A stretch of 64,000 bases of DNA, taken from NCBI GenBank assembly GCA_963664045.2, contig CAXXGT010000015.1, forward strand, positions 285,765 to 349,764, given 5' to 3'. This stretch comes from JAPPHA01 sp963664045 (GTDB taxonomy: Bacteria; Pseudomonadota; Alphaproteobacteria; Rhodobacterales; Rhodobacteraceae). The position numbers and the translations under genes are program-made. Numbering within the stretch: the first letter of the stretch is position 1; every line of letters begins with the position of its first letter. The notes under the pieces were generated by a model. That model saw only the letters and a list, made by a program, of their open reading frames with translations. It had not been told where the DNA came from and searched no databases. Of the stretch, positions 11,578 to 20,811 are shown piece by piece.

Positions 11578-12588
11578 ATGGTACACATGAACAGACGACA
11601 GTTGCTCGCGATGACGGGGGCGGCGGCGGCCTCGGGCCTTGCCGCGCCGGCGCTGGCCAGCAACCGCGCGATCAAGGTTGGTGCGTTGCGCTTCACCTCG
11701 CACTCTGGCAGCTTCGTCGCATTCGAACGAGGCTATTTTGCCGATGCTGGACTCGACGTGGAGTTCGAGTTTTTCCAGGCCGCACAGCCCATGGCTGTGG
11801 CGATCGCCAGCGGTGACTTGGACTATGCTGTAACAGCGATCACCGGCGGCCTGGTTAACCTCGCGGACAAGGGCGCGATCAAGGTGATCGGCGGCGCATT
11901 GTCCGAGGAGGACGGCATTGACGGCACGAAGATCATCGTTTCGGTCGCGGCGTTCGAAGCCGGTGTGAAAGAACCGAAGGATCTCGACGGGAAGAGGTTC
12001 GCCGTAACGCAGTCCGGTTCGTCCTTTCATTACATGGGATCGAAGATAGCCGCGGCCGAGGGGATCGAGCTGCAGTTCATACCACTTCAGAAGGTCGGCG
12101 CGATCGTCGGCGCGATCAAGTCTGGACAGGTTGACGCCTGGTCGATCGTGCCCCACATCGCCAAACCGCTCGCGGGTTCGGGTGCCGTGCACATCATTGG
12201 CAGCGTGGCCGATTACATCCCGAACTACCAGGTGACTACAGTCTTCACCTCGACGGAAAACGCAACGAACGAGAGGGGGATGACCGAGAGCTTCCTCGCC
12301 GGGTTCTCGAAGGGCGTGGACGACTATACGGCGGCCATGATCGACGGGACGGCCGATCAGGACGCGATGGTCGATCTGATCCACAAGTATGTCTACACCG
12401 ACCGCCCGCGCGAAAAGGCGGCGCCGTCGATCATCAACGGATCCATGCGGCTCAACAAGGGTGCAGCGCTGAACATAGCCTCGGTCCAGGATCAGCTGAG
12501 CTGGTTCCAGTCCGAAGAGCTGGTGGACGCCGACATCACGATCGATCAGCTGATCGATCCCTCTTACGTCGAGATCATCGGTTCCTGA
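11578..12588 (+). CDS. ABC transporter substrate-binding protein, NMT1/SsuA type
   Basis: A 336-residue periplasmic protein starting MVHMNRRQLLAMTGAAAASG, a signal peptide with RR in a Tat-like setting. The body shows the NMT1/SsuA fold: GYFADAGLDVEFEFF, a SGDLDYAVTAITGG segment, and KDLDGKRFAVTQSGSSFHYM. Family members bind sulfonates, nitrate, thiamine precursors or other small acids. The ligand cannot be told from sequence. GGGAGAAAACA precedes the ATG. It heads a three-gene importer operon, with the ATPase starting 57 bp downstream. Confidence 0.88.
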   Translation: MVHMNRRQLLAMTGAAAASGLAAPALASNRAIKVGALRFTSHSGSFVAFERGYFADAGLDVEFEFFQAAQPMAVAIASGDLDYAVTAITGGLVNLADKGAIKVIGGALSEEDGIDGTKIIVSVAAFEAGVKEPKDLDGKRFAVTQSGSSFHYMGSKIAAAEGIELQFIPLQKVGAIVGAIKSGQVDAWSIVPHIAKPLAGSGAVHIIGSVADYIPNYQVTTVFTSTENATNERGMTESFLAGFSKGVDDYTAAMIDGTADQDAMVDLIHKYVYTDRPREKAAPSIINGSMRLNKGAALNIASVQDQLSWFQSEELVDADITIDQLIDPSYVEIIGS

Positions 12589-12645
12589 GGTCATACATGG
12601 CGGGGTGGCCTCAGTGCCGCCCTGCCGTCAGTCCGAGAGAGCGAC

Positions 12646-13413
12646 ATGGAGATTCGACTGGATGGCATCAGCCATTCCTACGACGACACGGAAATACTGC
12701 GCGGCATCGACATGGACGTCCCCTCGGGCAGGATCGTGTGCCTGATCGGTCCGTCAGGATGCGGCAAATCGACACTCCTGCGCTTCATCGGCGGGCTTGA
12801 ACGGCCGACACAGGGGCGGGTCCTTCAATTCGGCACGCCGCCCGAGGGATGCCTCAATCCGTTGACGTTCGTGTTCCAGGATTTCGCGCTTCTGCCTTGG
12901 CGCAGTGTTCGCGGGAACATCTCGCTCGTGCTCGAAGACCACAAGATCGGTAGCGCCGAGGTCGAGCGTATCATTGCTGATGTGCTGGCGCGCACCAAGC
13001 TTTCGGAATTCGCGTGGGCTCTGCCCAGGCAGCTTTCTGGTGGCATGAAGCAGCGTGTGGCGATCGCCCGGGCCTTGGCCGTCAACCCGGTCGTCATGCT
13101 GATGGATGAACCGCTTTCCGCGTTGGACAGCCAGACGCGGGCGCTTCTGATGGATGACCTGATCACGCTTTGGGAGCGTCAGCCGTTCACGGCGGTCTAC
13201 GTCACCCACAACCTGACCGAGGCCGTTCGGTTAGGTCACAGGATCGTGGTTCTGTCGCGTCGCCCGGGCTCGATCCGCGAAATCGTGGAAATTGACAAAC
13301 CTTTGTCGGAGCGCGGTTACGCCGACGCGGAGCTGGAACGCATCCAGAAATATTTGTGGGGCTTGATGCGCGACGATGTGCGCGCGGCCGACAAGGAGCT
13401 TCTCGGTGTCTGA
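12646..13413 (+). CDS. ABC transporter ATP-binding protein, SsuB/TauB type
   Basis: A 255-residue ATPase with all nucleotide-binding motifs in order: Walker A GPSGCGKST (near residue 37), Q-loop in VFQDFALLPW, signature LSGGMKQRV, Walker B VVMLMDEPLSALD, and H-loop THNLTEAV. The VFQDFALLPWR pattern is typical of the nitrate/sulfonate/taurine ATPases. It energises uptake through the permease next door, whose GTG start overlaps its last codons by 8 bp, which points to translational coupling. Confidence 0.92.
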   Translation: MEIRLDGISHSYDDTEILRGIDMDVPSGRIVCLIGPSGCGKSTLLRFIGGLERPTQGRVLQFGTPPEGCLNPLTFVFQDFALLPWRSVRGNISLVLEDHKIGSAEVERIIADVLARTKLSEFAWALPRQLSGGMKQRVAIARALAVNPVVMLMDEPLSALDSQTRALLMDDLITLWERQPFTAVYVTHNLTEAVRLGHRIVVLSRRPGSIREIVEIDKPLSERGYADAELERIQKYLWGLMRDDVRAADKELLGV

Positions 13414-14221
13414 CAGCACACTGCCGTACGGATCGGCACAACTTGAGGTTCGCTTTCGCGGAGGAGGATTTTCGCCGATCCCGTACCGCTGGATGGGCGT
13501 ACTCGTCTTTTTCATCTTGATCGTCTTCATCGAATGGGGGACACGGACTGGCTTCATCTCGGCCCTGACGCTGCCACGCCCGACGGACGTTTTGGCGACA
13601 TTCGGTGAGCTTTGGGATTCGGGCCTGCTGTTCCGGCATTTGGGCCTGTCGCTCAGCCGCCTTTTCGTGGGCGCGGCACTGGGCGCGAGCGTTGGCATCG
13701 GCGTGGGTATCCTGATCGGCCTCTTTTCCTACATCCGTGGAGGGTTGGGGCCGCTCGTCGCTGCCATCTTCCCGATCCCCAAGATCGCGCTTCTGCCGCT
13801 CTTCGTCATCTGGTTCGGCATCGGCGAGGGATCCAAATACGCGCTGATCGCCCTCGGGACCTTCACGCCCACCGTCGTCGCCACCTATGGCGCGGTCGAC
13901 AACGTGGACCGGTCCTTGATCCGCATGGGCCAGAGCTTTGGCCTATCATGGCTCTCGATAGTGCGAAAGATCGTGCTGCCGGGGGCCATGCCCGGGATCC
14001 TCTCGGGCCTGCGCATTAGCCTGGCGATCGCAATCATCCTTCTGGTCGCGGCCGAAATGCTGGGTGCGCAATACGGGATCGGCGCCTATATCCTCGAATC
14101 CGGATCCCTTTACGACCTCGAACGGCTCTTTGCCGGGGTCGTGATCCTGTCGCTTCTGGGCGTCCTGACTTCGGGCGCCATCGCGCTTGTCGAGCGGCGC
14201 CTGCTGGACTGGCGCGTTTGA
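13406..14221 (+). CDS. ABC transporter permease, SsuC/TauC type
   Basis: A 271-residue inner-membrane permease. I choose the GTG at 13406 because AAGGAG lies 8 bases upstream and because it overlaps the ATPase stop; an in-frame ATG at 13376 would overlap by 38 bp and lacks such a site. Several hydrophobic segments are evident, starting MGVLVFFILIVFIEW. The permease EAA-like loop is visible as GQSFGLSWLSIVRKIVLPGA followed by MPGILSGLRISL. It completes the importer with the two genes upstream. Confidence 0.9.
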   Translation: MSDSTLPYGSAQLEVRFRGGGFSPIPYRWMGVLVFFILIVFIEWGTRTGFISALTLPRPTDVLATFGELWDSGLLFRHLGLSLSRLFVGAALGASVGIGVGILIGLFSYIRGGLGPLVAAIFPIPKIALLPLFVIWFGIGEGSKYALIALGTFTPTVVATYGAVDNVDRSLIRMGQSFGLSWLSIVRKIVLPGAMPGILSGLRISLAIAIILLVAAEMLGAQYGIGAYILESGSLYDLERLFAGVVILSLLGVLTSGAIALVERRLLDWRV

Positions 14222-14354
14222 GCCGCCGACCCGAATGCGACTTTGACGTCGTCATCGCAGGCCGCTGAGCCAGGGGCGTGGGATCGGCATCGCGGGTGCC
14301 GCGCCAAAAGGCCCGACGGTTGTGCTGGTCGAAATGTACGGCATTTTGGCCTAA
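14218..14354 (+). pseudogene. FAD-dependent oxidoreductase, N-terminal stub
   Basis: A TTG codon overlapping the permease stop starts a frame with FDVVIAG. After a frameshift it continues as IGIAGAAPKGPTVVLVEMYG. Together these look like the dinucleotide-binding N-terminus of an FAD oxidoreductase (xDVVVxGGGxxGxxAAxxAA...VLLVE). The rest is gone, replaced by the Tn3 relic. The overlap suggests it was once the fourth gene of the importer operon and acted on the imported compound. Confidence 0.5.
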
Positions 14355-14437
14355 ACGGACCGCAGCTGAATATATGACATCGTGAAGAACACACGGCGAA
14401 CAGACCGCGTGTTTTGCGACTCTGTGAGGCGGGATCA

Positions 14438-15030
14438 TCACGGACTGCTCACGGACCCTGATCGGCCATGCCATGCTTTGTGGCCTTGCCTTTCGCCTTG
14501 CACAGGTTCCGCGCGAGGTCCCCAACTCGCGGACGATCCTGGTCGGTGACCGGCCTCCTGCAATGCGATCCCTGATTGCATCCATATCGATCTTCGGCAG
14601 TCGGTCGCGATAGATGCCCGACCGCCTGGCCGCGAAAATTCCATCAGCCTGACTCTTGCAGCACGGGTTGGTCTCGATCTCGGCAAAGACGCCGGGCATG
14701 TCGAAAAACGCCCTGCCGGCAGCGGTCGACGTATCCACGGGCTGTTCAGTCGCAACGGGACGGGCGCCCCTCTCCTTGAGCTTCTCGATTATGACCTGAA
14801 GGTCTCGCAGTGAACGTGCCCAGCGGTCGATCCGCGTGTTGACCAGTGTCTCGTCCGGATGGGTGAAGTCGAGGCTGGTCCCGAGATCGGGACGGCTCTC
14901 AAGATTGGCACTGCTGGCGGTTTCGGTCTTGAAAATGATGCATCCCGCGGCCTCGAGCGCGGTGACCTGGGCATCGGGGTCCAGGTCGACAGGTGAAACC
15001 CTGGCATAGCTATACGGGCACTGAACTGTT
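14438..15030 (-). pseudogene. Serine resolvase of Tn3 type, frameshifted
   Basis: Joined across frames, the minus strand reads YSYARVS (catalytic Ser), VDLDPDAQVTALEAAGCIIF, LVNTRIDRWARSLRDLQVII, ATEQPVDTSTAAGRAFFDM, then a C-terminal HTH-like part SPTRIVRELGTSRGT. This is the full domain order of a TnpR/invertase. A frameshift lies in the middle (about 14750-14790), and substitutions such as W in the usual DRLARS motif mark decay. It adjoins the TnpA relic, forming the remains of one Tn3-family transposon. Confidence 0.65.
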
Positions 15031-15269
15031 CACTCTGGCTATGTCTCCAACGCGCTTTATACACGATGTCGGAATCGACCCTAATGAACATCGGATCGCG
15101 GCGATTCGGCACCATTCGACCTGCCATCATGGGTGCACCCGATATCATGGTTAGTGTTGGCTGAAACGCCGAAACCAAGCCGTTTTGAACGAAGCCGCGT
15201 TTGGCGCGACCTTGCCTCTGGGAGAAAGCTGATTCAGGGTTTTCAGCCTTGTCGGTTGATCCCGTTTGA

Positions 15270-16060
15270 TGTGGGGCATTCTCCGGGGCTGCATATCCCG
15301 ACCAGTGTGCCCGGTCCGTCTTCTGTCGAAGTATCGGATCCGGAGACGGCGTCGTTTCGCGCCGTTTTTGTCGGTTCGGCGAGACGGGCACGAGCGGGCC
15401 TGCGACGGTCCTGAGGGCGCTGGATTTGCCGCTTGCTGTCTGTCGCCGAGCATGTTTCCCACCTCGAACTGTCTCAGTCAGACGGACCAGCTCGTGTGCC
15501 CTTCCGTGTTTTCGTTCAGCAGGCTGTCGAGGCGCGCAGCAATTCGGGACTCGACCCGACGCTTTGCCGCGACCAGCGCATCGGCACAGAGCCTCTCGAT
15601 GGTCGATATGCCAGGCAGAAATATCTGCCTGCGACGGCGCTCCTCCACGCAACACCGTACAAGATCTTCGCTTGAATGGGCCGCTTCGGCCTGCTTTGCC
15701 AGCCAGGACTTTATCCGGCGCGTGCGTTTGCACGAGAATATCCGGTAACCGTAGATCCTGCGCGAGGCCACCAGGTGTTCCTGACGGGTTTGACGCCGTG
15801 CGGCATAGGTAAGCAGAGCGTCGCCCGTGATGCCCGATTAGACGCCAATGAGCCTGGGAACCTCCTCGGGGATGACCTTACCGGACCCCAGAATGCGCAC
15901 CGGGTAGCGCAAGACGCAGAGCTTTGACGCGAAACCCAGCTGGTTTTCCTGACGTCTGCGCGCCCGGATATGTTCGATATCATCGTCCGCCAGCATGAAA
16001 TGGTGCAAGGGGGGGGTGGGATTTCTCGTCAATCGGCATGTCAAGAAAGGGCAGCGCGCT
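15270..16060 (-). pseudogene. Tn3-family transposase, N-terminal fragment
   Basis: The fragment matches the start of Tn3 TnpA: a segment ADDDIEHIRARRRQENQLGF then LCVLRYPVRILGSGKVIP (about 15840-16050), then YGYRIFSCKRTRRIKSWL (about 15690-15760) and QIFLPGISTIERLCADAL (about 15575-15630). At least two frameshifts separate these blocks. The catalytic DDE core is absent. It is divergently placed next to the serine recombinase at 16186 and adjacent to the resolvase relic. Confidence 0.6.
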
Positions 16061-16185
16061 GGCGCGCCATCAGAATCCTGCATCCTGGCGTGGGAGATCG
16101 TCCTTGTTGGGGTATAGTCTGTTCGGTACAGATCCCGGCTCATGTAAATCAATGACCTGCGAGGCAGAAATCCGAGGAGGTTCAA

Positions 16186-16818
16186 TTGGGACGGGGGGAG
16201 GCCATCGATGCCAGGGTTTCCACCGCGGACCAGTCCTGTGAACGCCAGGTCGCGGAATTGACGTCTTTCGCCGAGCGACGCGGCTGTGACGTGACAGGGA
16301 CATCCGCCAATCGTGCCGCACGCAAAAGAATATTGGATCTCGCGCAGACGCGACGGATCCGTGCCGTCCATGTCTCCGAGCTTTCCCGATGGGGGCCATC
16401 GACACGGTATCTGCTCGCCATACTGCACAGGTTGGCGGGATGGAAAGTCTCGGTCGTCGCAACGAACGGCATGACCTTCGGACCCGATACGCCACATGGC
16501 CGGATGATGGCCACAATGCTGGCGGGGATTGCTCAATTCGAGCGCGACCTGATCAGCGAGCGCGTGGAATCGGGGCTGGCCGCGGCGAAGGCGCGGGGGA
16601 AGAAGCGCGGCCATCAACCAGGATGGCGGCCAAATTCAGACAAGTTCGCGCCGCATGTCCTTCGGGCCGTCAGTGAAGGACGAAGTAACCGCTGGATCGC
16701 CCGTGACCTCGGGTTCAGCAAGAATTCCGTCCTCGACATCGTAAGACGGCGCTGGCGAGCCGGAAACATGTGCATTCTCGCAGCGCTCAGCTCCAATTTC
16801 GCGGACAGTCGACCGTGA
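16186..16818 (+). CDS. Small serine recombinase (resolvase/invertase family)
   Basis: A 210-residue protein. TTG at 16186 is chosen because GAGGAGG lies 6 bases upstream. The N-terminal catalytic motif reads ARVSTADQSCERQ, with a Ser in the usual place. The motif HGRMMATMLAGIAQFERDLI and ERVESGLAAAKARGKKRG are typical of the catalytic domain end and E-helix. The C-terminus is an HTH (SNRWIARDLGFSKNSVLDIV). The usual YARVS has become DARVS, and the segment after the first strand (GTSANRAARKRI) looks shortened, so activity is doubtful. It may be a Tn3 resolvase or a phage-type invertase. Confidence 0.7.
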   Translation: MGRGEAIDARVSTADQSCERQVAELTSFAERRGCDVTGTSANRAARKRILDLAQTRRIRAVHVSELSRWGPSTRYLLAILHRLAGWKVSVVATNGMTFGPDTPHGRMMATMLAGIAQFERDLISERVESGLAAAKARGKKRGHQPGWRPNSDKFAPHVLRAVSEGRSNRWIARDLGFSKNSVLDIVRRRWRAGNMCILAALSSNFADSRP

Positions 16819-16966
16819 ATGCGACGAGAAGCATAGACCAAATGCTCGGAGTGCCGTTTCGCCCCGTACCAGAATCGACCCCACTGCCGGGGAAGCACCT
16901 GGGGAAGGGACCCGGCGATCCGCCCGGCATCGCCGTAATCCCGGCAATTTCCCACGGGAGCCGAGC

Positions 16967-18391
16967 ATGACCGGCTCGATCACTCTGCCGTTTTGGGTCT
17001 TTGCCGTGGTCAGTGTTCTGGCGTTTTGGGCACTGCTGGACCGGATCCTGATGCCCGGGGCGCGCTGGTTCCTGCGCCGCCGTCTCAACCGCATGATCGA
17101 AGAGGTCAACGTGCGGCTGGAACTGCAGATCCCGGCGTTCCAGCAGACCCGTCGCCGCGTGCTCATCGACCGGCTCAGGCACGATCCGCAGATAATGGAA
17201 GCGATCGAGGCCGAGGCCGAGGCCGCCGGCACGCCGCGTGAAGTGTTGAGCCGGCAGGTTCATCGCTACGCCCGCGAGATCGTGCCGTCCTTCAACGCCT
17301 GGGCATATTTCCGCGTCGGTTATTACGTCGCGCGGCGCACGGTACAGCTCCTTTACCGCGTGCGGTTGGGATTTTCCGACGATGATGCGCTTGCCCGCAT
17401 CGAACCCGGCGCCAGTGTCGTCTTCGTGATGAACCACCGCAGCAACATGGACTATGTGATGGTCGCCTACTTGGCGGCGCATCGCTCGGCGCTGAGCTAC
17501 GCCGTCGGCGAGTGGGCGCAGGTCTGGCCGATCAGGACACTCGTGCGTTCGCTTGGCGCCTACTTCGTTCGCCGCGGCTCCGGCAGCCGTCTCTACCGTC
17601 AGGTGCTTGCGCGCTACGTGCAGGCGGCCACCGCCGGCGGCGTGGTGCAGGCTGTCTATCCCGAAGGCGGCCTTAGCAGGGACGGCCGTCTGCGCAAGCC
17701 CAAGGTCGGCCTGATCGGCTACATGGTCTCCTCCTTTGATCCGGAGGGCGCTCGCGATGTCGTCTTTGTGCCGGTGGGGATCAACTACGACCGCGTGCTC
17801 GAGGATCGCATGCTGGTGCGCTCGCCTGTCCCCGGCGAACCCGGGCGCGGCAGGCTGCGGGTGGTGGTCACCGCGCTCCGCTTCGTCGCCCACAACGTGA
17901 GCCTCATTATCCGCCGGCGCTGGTACCGTTTCGGTTACGCCTGCGTGAACTTCGCCACGCCGATCTCCATGCGCGAATATACGAAAGACCGCGAGATCGA
18001 CTTTCGTACCCTGGGACCGGAAGCCCGCAACGCAGCTGTGGAGCGGCTCGGCGGCGAACTGTTGCAAGCAGTTGCGGCAGCGGTCCCGGTGTTGCCCGTG
18101 TCTCTGGTGGCGTCGGTGTTCGTCGATGCGGAGAGCGAGGCGCTCGATCTGCTGGAGATCAAGAGGCGGACACAGACGCTGATTGACAGGCTGGAGCAGC
18201 GGGGCGCCTATGTGCACATGCCGCGGACCGATCGCGACTACGCCGTCACCGTGGGCACACGCATGCTGGCACTCCGGCACTTTGTGACAGAGTCGGAGGG
18301 GCTATACCGCGCGAATGAAAGTGAGCGGGACATGTTGCGCTACTATGCCAACGCCATCGAGCACTTCCTGCGAGATGCGTCCGATGGCTGA
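16967..18391 (+). CDS. PlsB-like glycerol-3-phosphate/1-acyl-glycerol-phosphate acyltransferase
   Basis: A 474-residue membrane-associated acyltransferase. It starts with a hydrophobic segment (PFWVFAVVSVLAFWALL). The acyltransferase blocks are in order: NHRSNMDYVM (the HX4D block, near residue 154), LGAYFVRRGSGSRLYR (block II), then VYPEGGLSRDGRL (block III). These match the PlsB-type GPAT family more than the short PlsC family. The family acylates glycerol-3-phosphate or its monoacyl form in phospholipid synthesis at the inner membrane. It stands alone between mobile-element debris and appears intact. Confidence 0.85.
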   Translation: MTGSITLPFWVFAVVSVLAFWALLDRILMPGARWFLRRRLNRMIEEVNVRLELQIPAFQQTRRRVLIDRLRHDPQIMEAIEAEAEAAGTPREVLSRQVHRYAREIVPSFNAWAYFRVGYYVARRTVQLLYRVRLGFSDDDALARIEPGASVVFVMNHRSNMDYVMVAYLAAHRSALSYAVGEWAQVWPIRTLVRSLGAYFVRRGSGSRLYRQVLARYVQAATAGGVVQAVYPEGGLSRDGRLRKPKVGLIGYMVSSFDPEGARDVVFVPVGINYDRVLEDRMLVRSPVPGEPGRGRLRVVVTALRFVAHNVSLIIRRRWYRFGYACVNFATPISMREYTKDREIDFRTLGPEARNAAVERLGGELLQAVAAAVPVLPVSLVASVFVDAESEALDLLEIKRRTQTLIDRLEQRGAYVHMPRTDRDYAVTVGTRMLALRHFVTESEGLYRANESERDMLRYYANAIEHFLRDASDG

Positions 18392-18691
18392 GCGGAGAGC
18401 AGTCACATATCCTTGTTCGGATAGATCAGAATCCGGCTGGCACTCCGGGTCCGGCAAATCCTGTCACAGGTGCAGCGCGCCCGGCTGGCGCATTTACGAA
18501 TGGGCACGATCTCCGCGATCGAGTCCACGAAAACAAACCCGCGGGCCCCGACAGTGGAATCGCTCGCTCTCGTCCCTCAGTTTGATTCGACGTTCCGCGT
18601 CCGCAGTCCCGTGGAAGGCGGGACTTCCTCCTGATTGTTGGATCTACCGACGCCGCCGGAGTTCCGTCCGTCGCAGTGTTTGGCAACCCAT
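18392..18691. other. Spacer without recognisable gene
   Basis: About 300 bp downstream of the acyltransferase with no recognisable frame, ending at the first copy of the 79-bp direct repeat. Confidence 0.35.
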
Positions 18692-18770
18692 TGTTGTTTC
18701 TCACACTAAGTCACCGGGCAGCGCGGTAGCTTTCCCGGATTAAGCCGACTTCGGATTTCCTGGAAATCGG
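18692..18770 (+). repeat. 79-bp direct repeat, copy 1
   Basis: By eye, 75 of 79 bases match 21121-21199 in the same orientation; weaker similarity (a CTCGCCCCCCTT block) continues past both copies. The repeat begins TGTTGTTTCTCAC. That start and an internal GGATTTCCTGGAAAT resemble the tip of the TnsB/C-like transposon at 48487 (TGTTGTTTTTCAG, GGATTTCCTGATTT). I infer solitary ends of a related element bracketing about 2.35 kb of accessory DNA. Confidence 0.65.
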
Positions 18771-18967
18771 GCAACTGCTCGCCCCCCTTTTTTGACCATT
18801 GGTTTTCTTGCCTGATTGCGTTCGGGTCGAGCGTTCGCCCTCTTGCCGTGGCGCCTTGCGCGGTTCTCGCTGCCGACCTCTTGGCCCGTCGAGGATTTTC
18901 GCTTGACATCACAGAGCGGACGCTCCATGGTTGGTCCCGGAAGGATTGTTCCGGGGAGGCCGTTTCG

Positions 18968-19630
18968 ATGGGGGCATGGTTCGGGTCAAAGGCGACGACG
19001 GGGCTCTGCCAGGCCATCGTGAGCCTCATGCCGCCTCATTCCGCATATCTGGAAACGCACTTGGGGGGCGGTGCGATCATGAAGCGCAAGCCTCCTGCGC
19101 TGCGCAACATCGGCATCGATCTCAACGCCCGGTCCATCAGGACGTTCAGCTGCGACCACGAGGTGGAGCTGGTTCACGGCTGCGCCCACCGCTTCCTGTC
19201 CGACTTCGACTTCGAGGGTCGCGAGCTGGTCTACAGCGACCCGCCCTACGTGCAGTCGACGCGCAGGTCGGGGCGCCGCTACCGCTTCGACTACACGGAC
19301 GCCGACCATGTCGAACTCCTCGGCATCCTGAAGTCGCTGCCCTGCCAGGTGATGATCTCCGGCTATCCCTCCCGTCTCTACGGCGAACATCTGGCCGGCT
19401 GGCACGCGCTCGAGGTCCAGGTCAACAACCAGTCCTGCGTCGTCACCGAGAAGCTGTGGTTCAACTTCGAGCCGGGCCGCCCGCACTGGCACAGCTGTGC
19501 GGGCAGGAACTTCACCGACCGCCAGCGCATCAAGCGCAACGCCGAAAGCTGGGCGCGGCGCTACCGCGCGATGCCCCCGGGCGAGCGGCTCGCGGTGCTG
19601 GCGGCAGTGCTGGCGGTGGAGGCCGGGTGA
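18968..19630 (+). CDS. D12-class DNA adenine N6-methyltransferase (Dam-like)
   Basis: About 220 residues. The start at 18968 (MGAWFGSKATTGLCQAIV) fits the family N-terminus, GGK/GSK plus a helix. The SAM-binding motif region reads YLETHLGGGAIM, and the catalytic motif IV is DPPYV (near residue 93). The family methylates adenine in short DNA sites. The protein is shorter than classic Dam and resembles phage or transposon-borne forms. Its stop overlaps by one base the start of an IS66-type transposase stub, so it was probably carried by that element. The motifs appear intact and it may be active. Confidence 0.82.
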   Translation: MGAWFGSKATTGLCQAIVSLMPPHSAYLETHLGGGAIMKRKPPALRNIGIDLNARSIRTFSCDHEVELVHGCAHRFLSDFDFEGRELVYSDPPYVQSTRRSGRRYRFDYTDADHVELLGILKSLPCQVMISGYPSRLYGEHLAGWHALEVQVNNQSCVVTEKLWFNFEPGRPHWHSCAGRNFTDRQRIKRNAESWARRYRAMPPGERLAVLAAVLAVEAG

Positions 19631-19890
19631 TGGCGACGGTGAACCCGGCATCGCTGCGCGAGGAGTTCGAGGCGGCAAAGGCCCGCATCGCCGCGCTGCG
19701 AAAGGACGGCAAGGTGTCCGAAGAGGTCGATGCCGTGATCGGCGTCCTGTTCACCCTGCTGGGCATCCTGATCACCGTCCTGCTGGAAAAGACGACCCGA
19801 AAGACCAGCAGGAACTCCGGCCTGCCGCCGTCGCAGACCGAGAAGGACGAGACCGCACGGCACACATACGTGAAGACCGACTTTTCCTGA
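19630..19890 (+). pseudogene. IS66-type transposase, N-terminal stub (86 aa)
   Basis: The ATG at 19630 overlaps the methylase stop. The peptide holds the coiled N-terminus of IS66-like TnpC proteins, REEFEAAKARIAALRKDG, a hydrophobic helix, and the signature KTSRNSGLPPSQTEKDE (equivalent to the SSNSSKPPSSD motif). It stops at 19890, where the sequence passes into an IS110 stub on the other strand. It cannot encode an active transposase. Confidence 0.65.
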
Positions 19891-20002
19891 ACCAGGCGTC
19901 TTCACGCCGACAACCCCAACTCTTTCCGCTGAGTTCAATCGCAACATAGAGCGTCGTATCCTCCAGAATGACCGGAGTTGCGATATCGTCATGTGATGGC
20001 AT
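19870..20002 (-). pseudogene. IS110-like transposase, N-terminal stub
   Basis: Starting from the ATG at 20002, preceded by AGGAGATCTTCAA, the minus strand reads ILEDTTLYVAIELSGKSW and, after a frameshift, VVGVKTPGSGKVGLH. This is the DEDD-transposase start (YVAxELSxxxWxVA...). Only about 45 codons remain before it meets the IS66 stub. Confidence 0.5.
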
Positions 20003-20112
20003 TTGAAGATCTCCTAAAGAGGGGAACATATGCAGAACATAAAGCCAGTTCTGTGCGCCTCGTAGGATCTTTGTGCAGAGGAACCCAAAATCTGAACGCC
20101 GGGCTGAGCGCG

Positions 20113-20451
20113 TCAGACGGGCTCGGCGGTGGCGATGCGCAGCTTCCCGCAGGTGGCCGAGCGCGGCTGTCGGATGACGATGTCGATATCGCGGCCGAGC
20201 GCGGTGAGCAGGCGGAACAGGCGCTCCAGGGAATACTCGCGGAAGTCGCCCCTGAGGAGCCGCGACACGTCAGGCTGGGACAGGCCGAGCAGGCGCCCGG
20301 CCTCGGTTTGGGTGATGCCGCGCTGGCGCACGATGGCGTCGATGCGGCTGACCAGCTCCGCCTTGAGCAGGTGGGCGTCGGCGTCGGGGTGTCCGAGGTC
20401 GGCGAAGACGTTGTCGCTGCCGCGTTCGACGGTCGATTCGGATGTGGTCAT
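20113..20451 (-). CDS. HigA-like XRE-family antitoxin
   Basis: A 112-residue protein with one HTH domain: ADAHLLKAELVSRIDAIV, then ITQTEAGRLLGLSQPDVSRL and LFRLLTALGRDIDIVI. This is the pattern of XRE/HigA antitoxins found behind RelE/HigB toxins of the phage Gp49-like group. The start ATG at 20451 lies just past the toxin stop (20456-20458), giving toxin-then-antitoxin order as in higBA. It should bind its own promoter and the toxin. The toxin is broken, so the antitoxin may persist as a free regulator. Confidence 0.75.
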   Translation of the reverse strand: MTTSESTVERGSDNVFADLGHPDADAHLLKAELVSRIDAIVRQRGITQTEAGRLLGLSQPDVSRLLRGDFREYSLERLFRLLTALGRDIDIVIRQPRSATCGKLRIATAEPV

Positions 20452-20455
20452 GGTT

Positions 20456-20811
20456 CTACCCTCCGCCATGCGTGTTCCGGTAATGCTGCTCAGCTACCCT
20501 CAACCGGCGCCGGACCAGGTCAAGCTCCTGCTTCGGTGTGGCGATGCCGCGCCTGGCCTTCTTCTGGAAGGCGTGCAGGACATAGACCGCGGTCTCGAAC
20601 CGGACCGTGTACACCCCCCTGAAGGTGTCGCCGTCGTGACGTGCCACCACCTCCAGGACGCCGGAGCCGAAGCCTTTGAGCGGTTTGGCGTCGCGGTGCC
20701 GGAGACCAGCCTGGGCCTGGCAGATCGCAAAACCCATACGGTCCTGAACGGGATCGGGGACCGTTTCAGATCCGACTTGCTCGAACCGACCCATTGGACT
20801 GGCTTCAACAT
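20456..20811 (-). pseudogene. HigB/Gp49-like RelE-type toxin with a frameshift
   Basis: The N-terminus MLKPVQWVGSSKSDLKR is in one frame and PDPVQDRMGFAICQAQAGLR onward is in the next. One inserted base near 20765 would restore a protein of about 118 residues. The rest carries the family core: KPLKGFGSGVLEVVARHDGD, RFETAVYVLHAFQKKARRGI. Such toxins are ribosome-dependent mRNA interferases. As written the toxin cannot be made whole. Confidence 0.7.
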
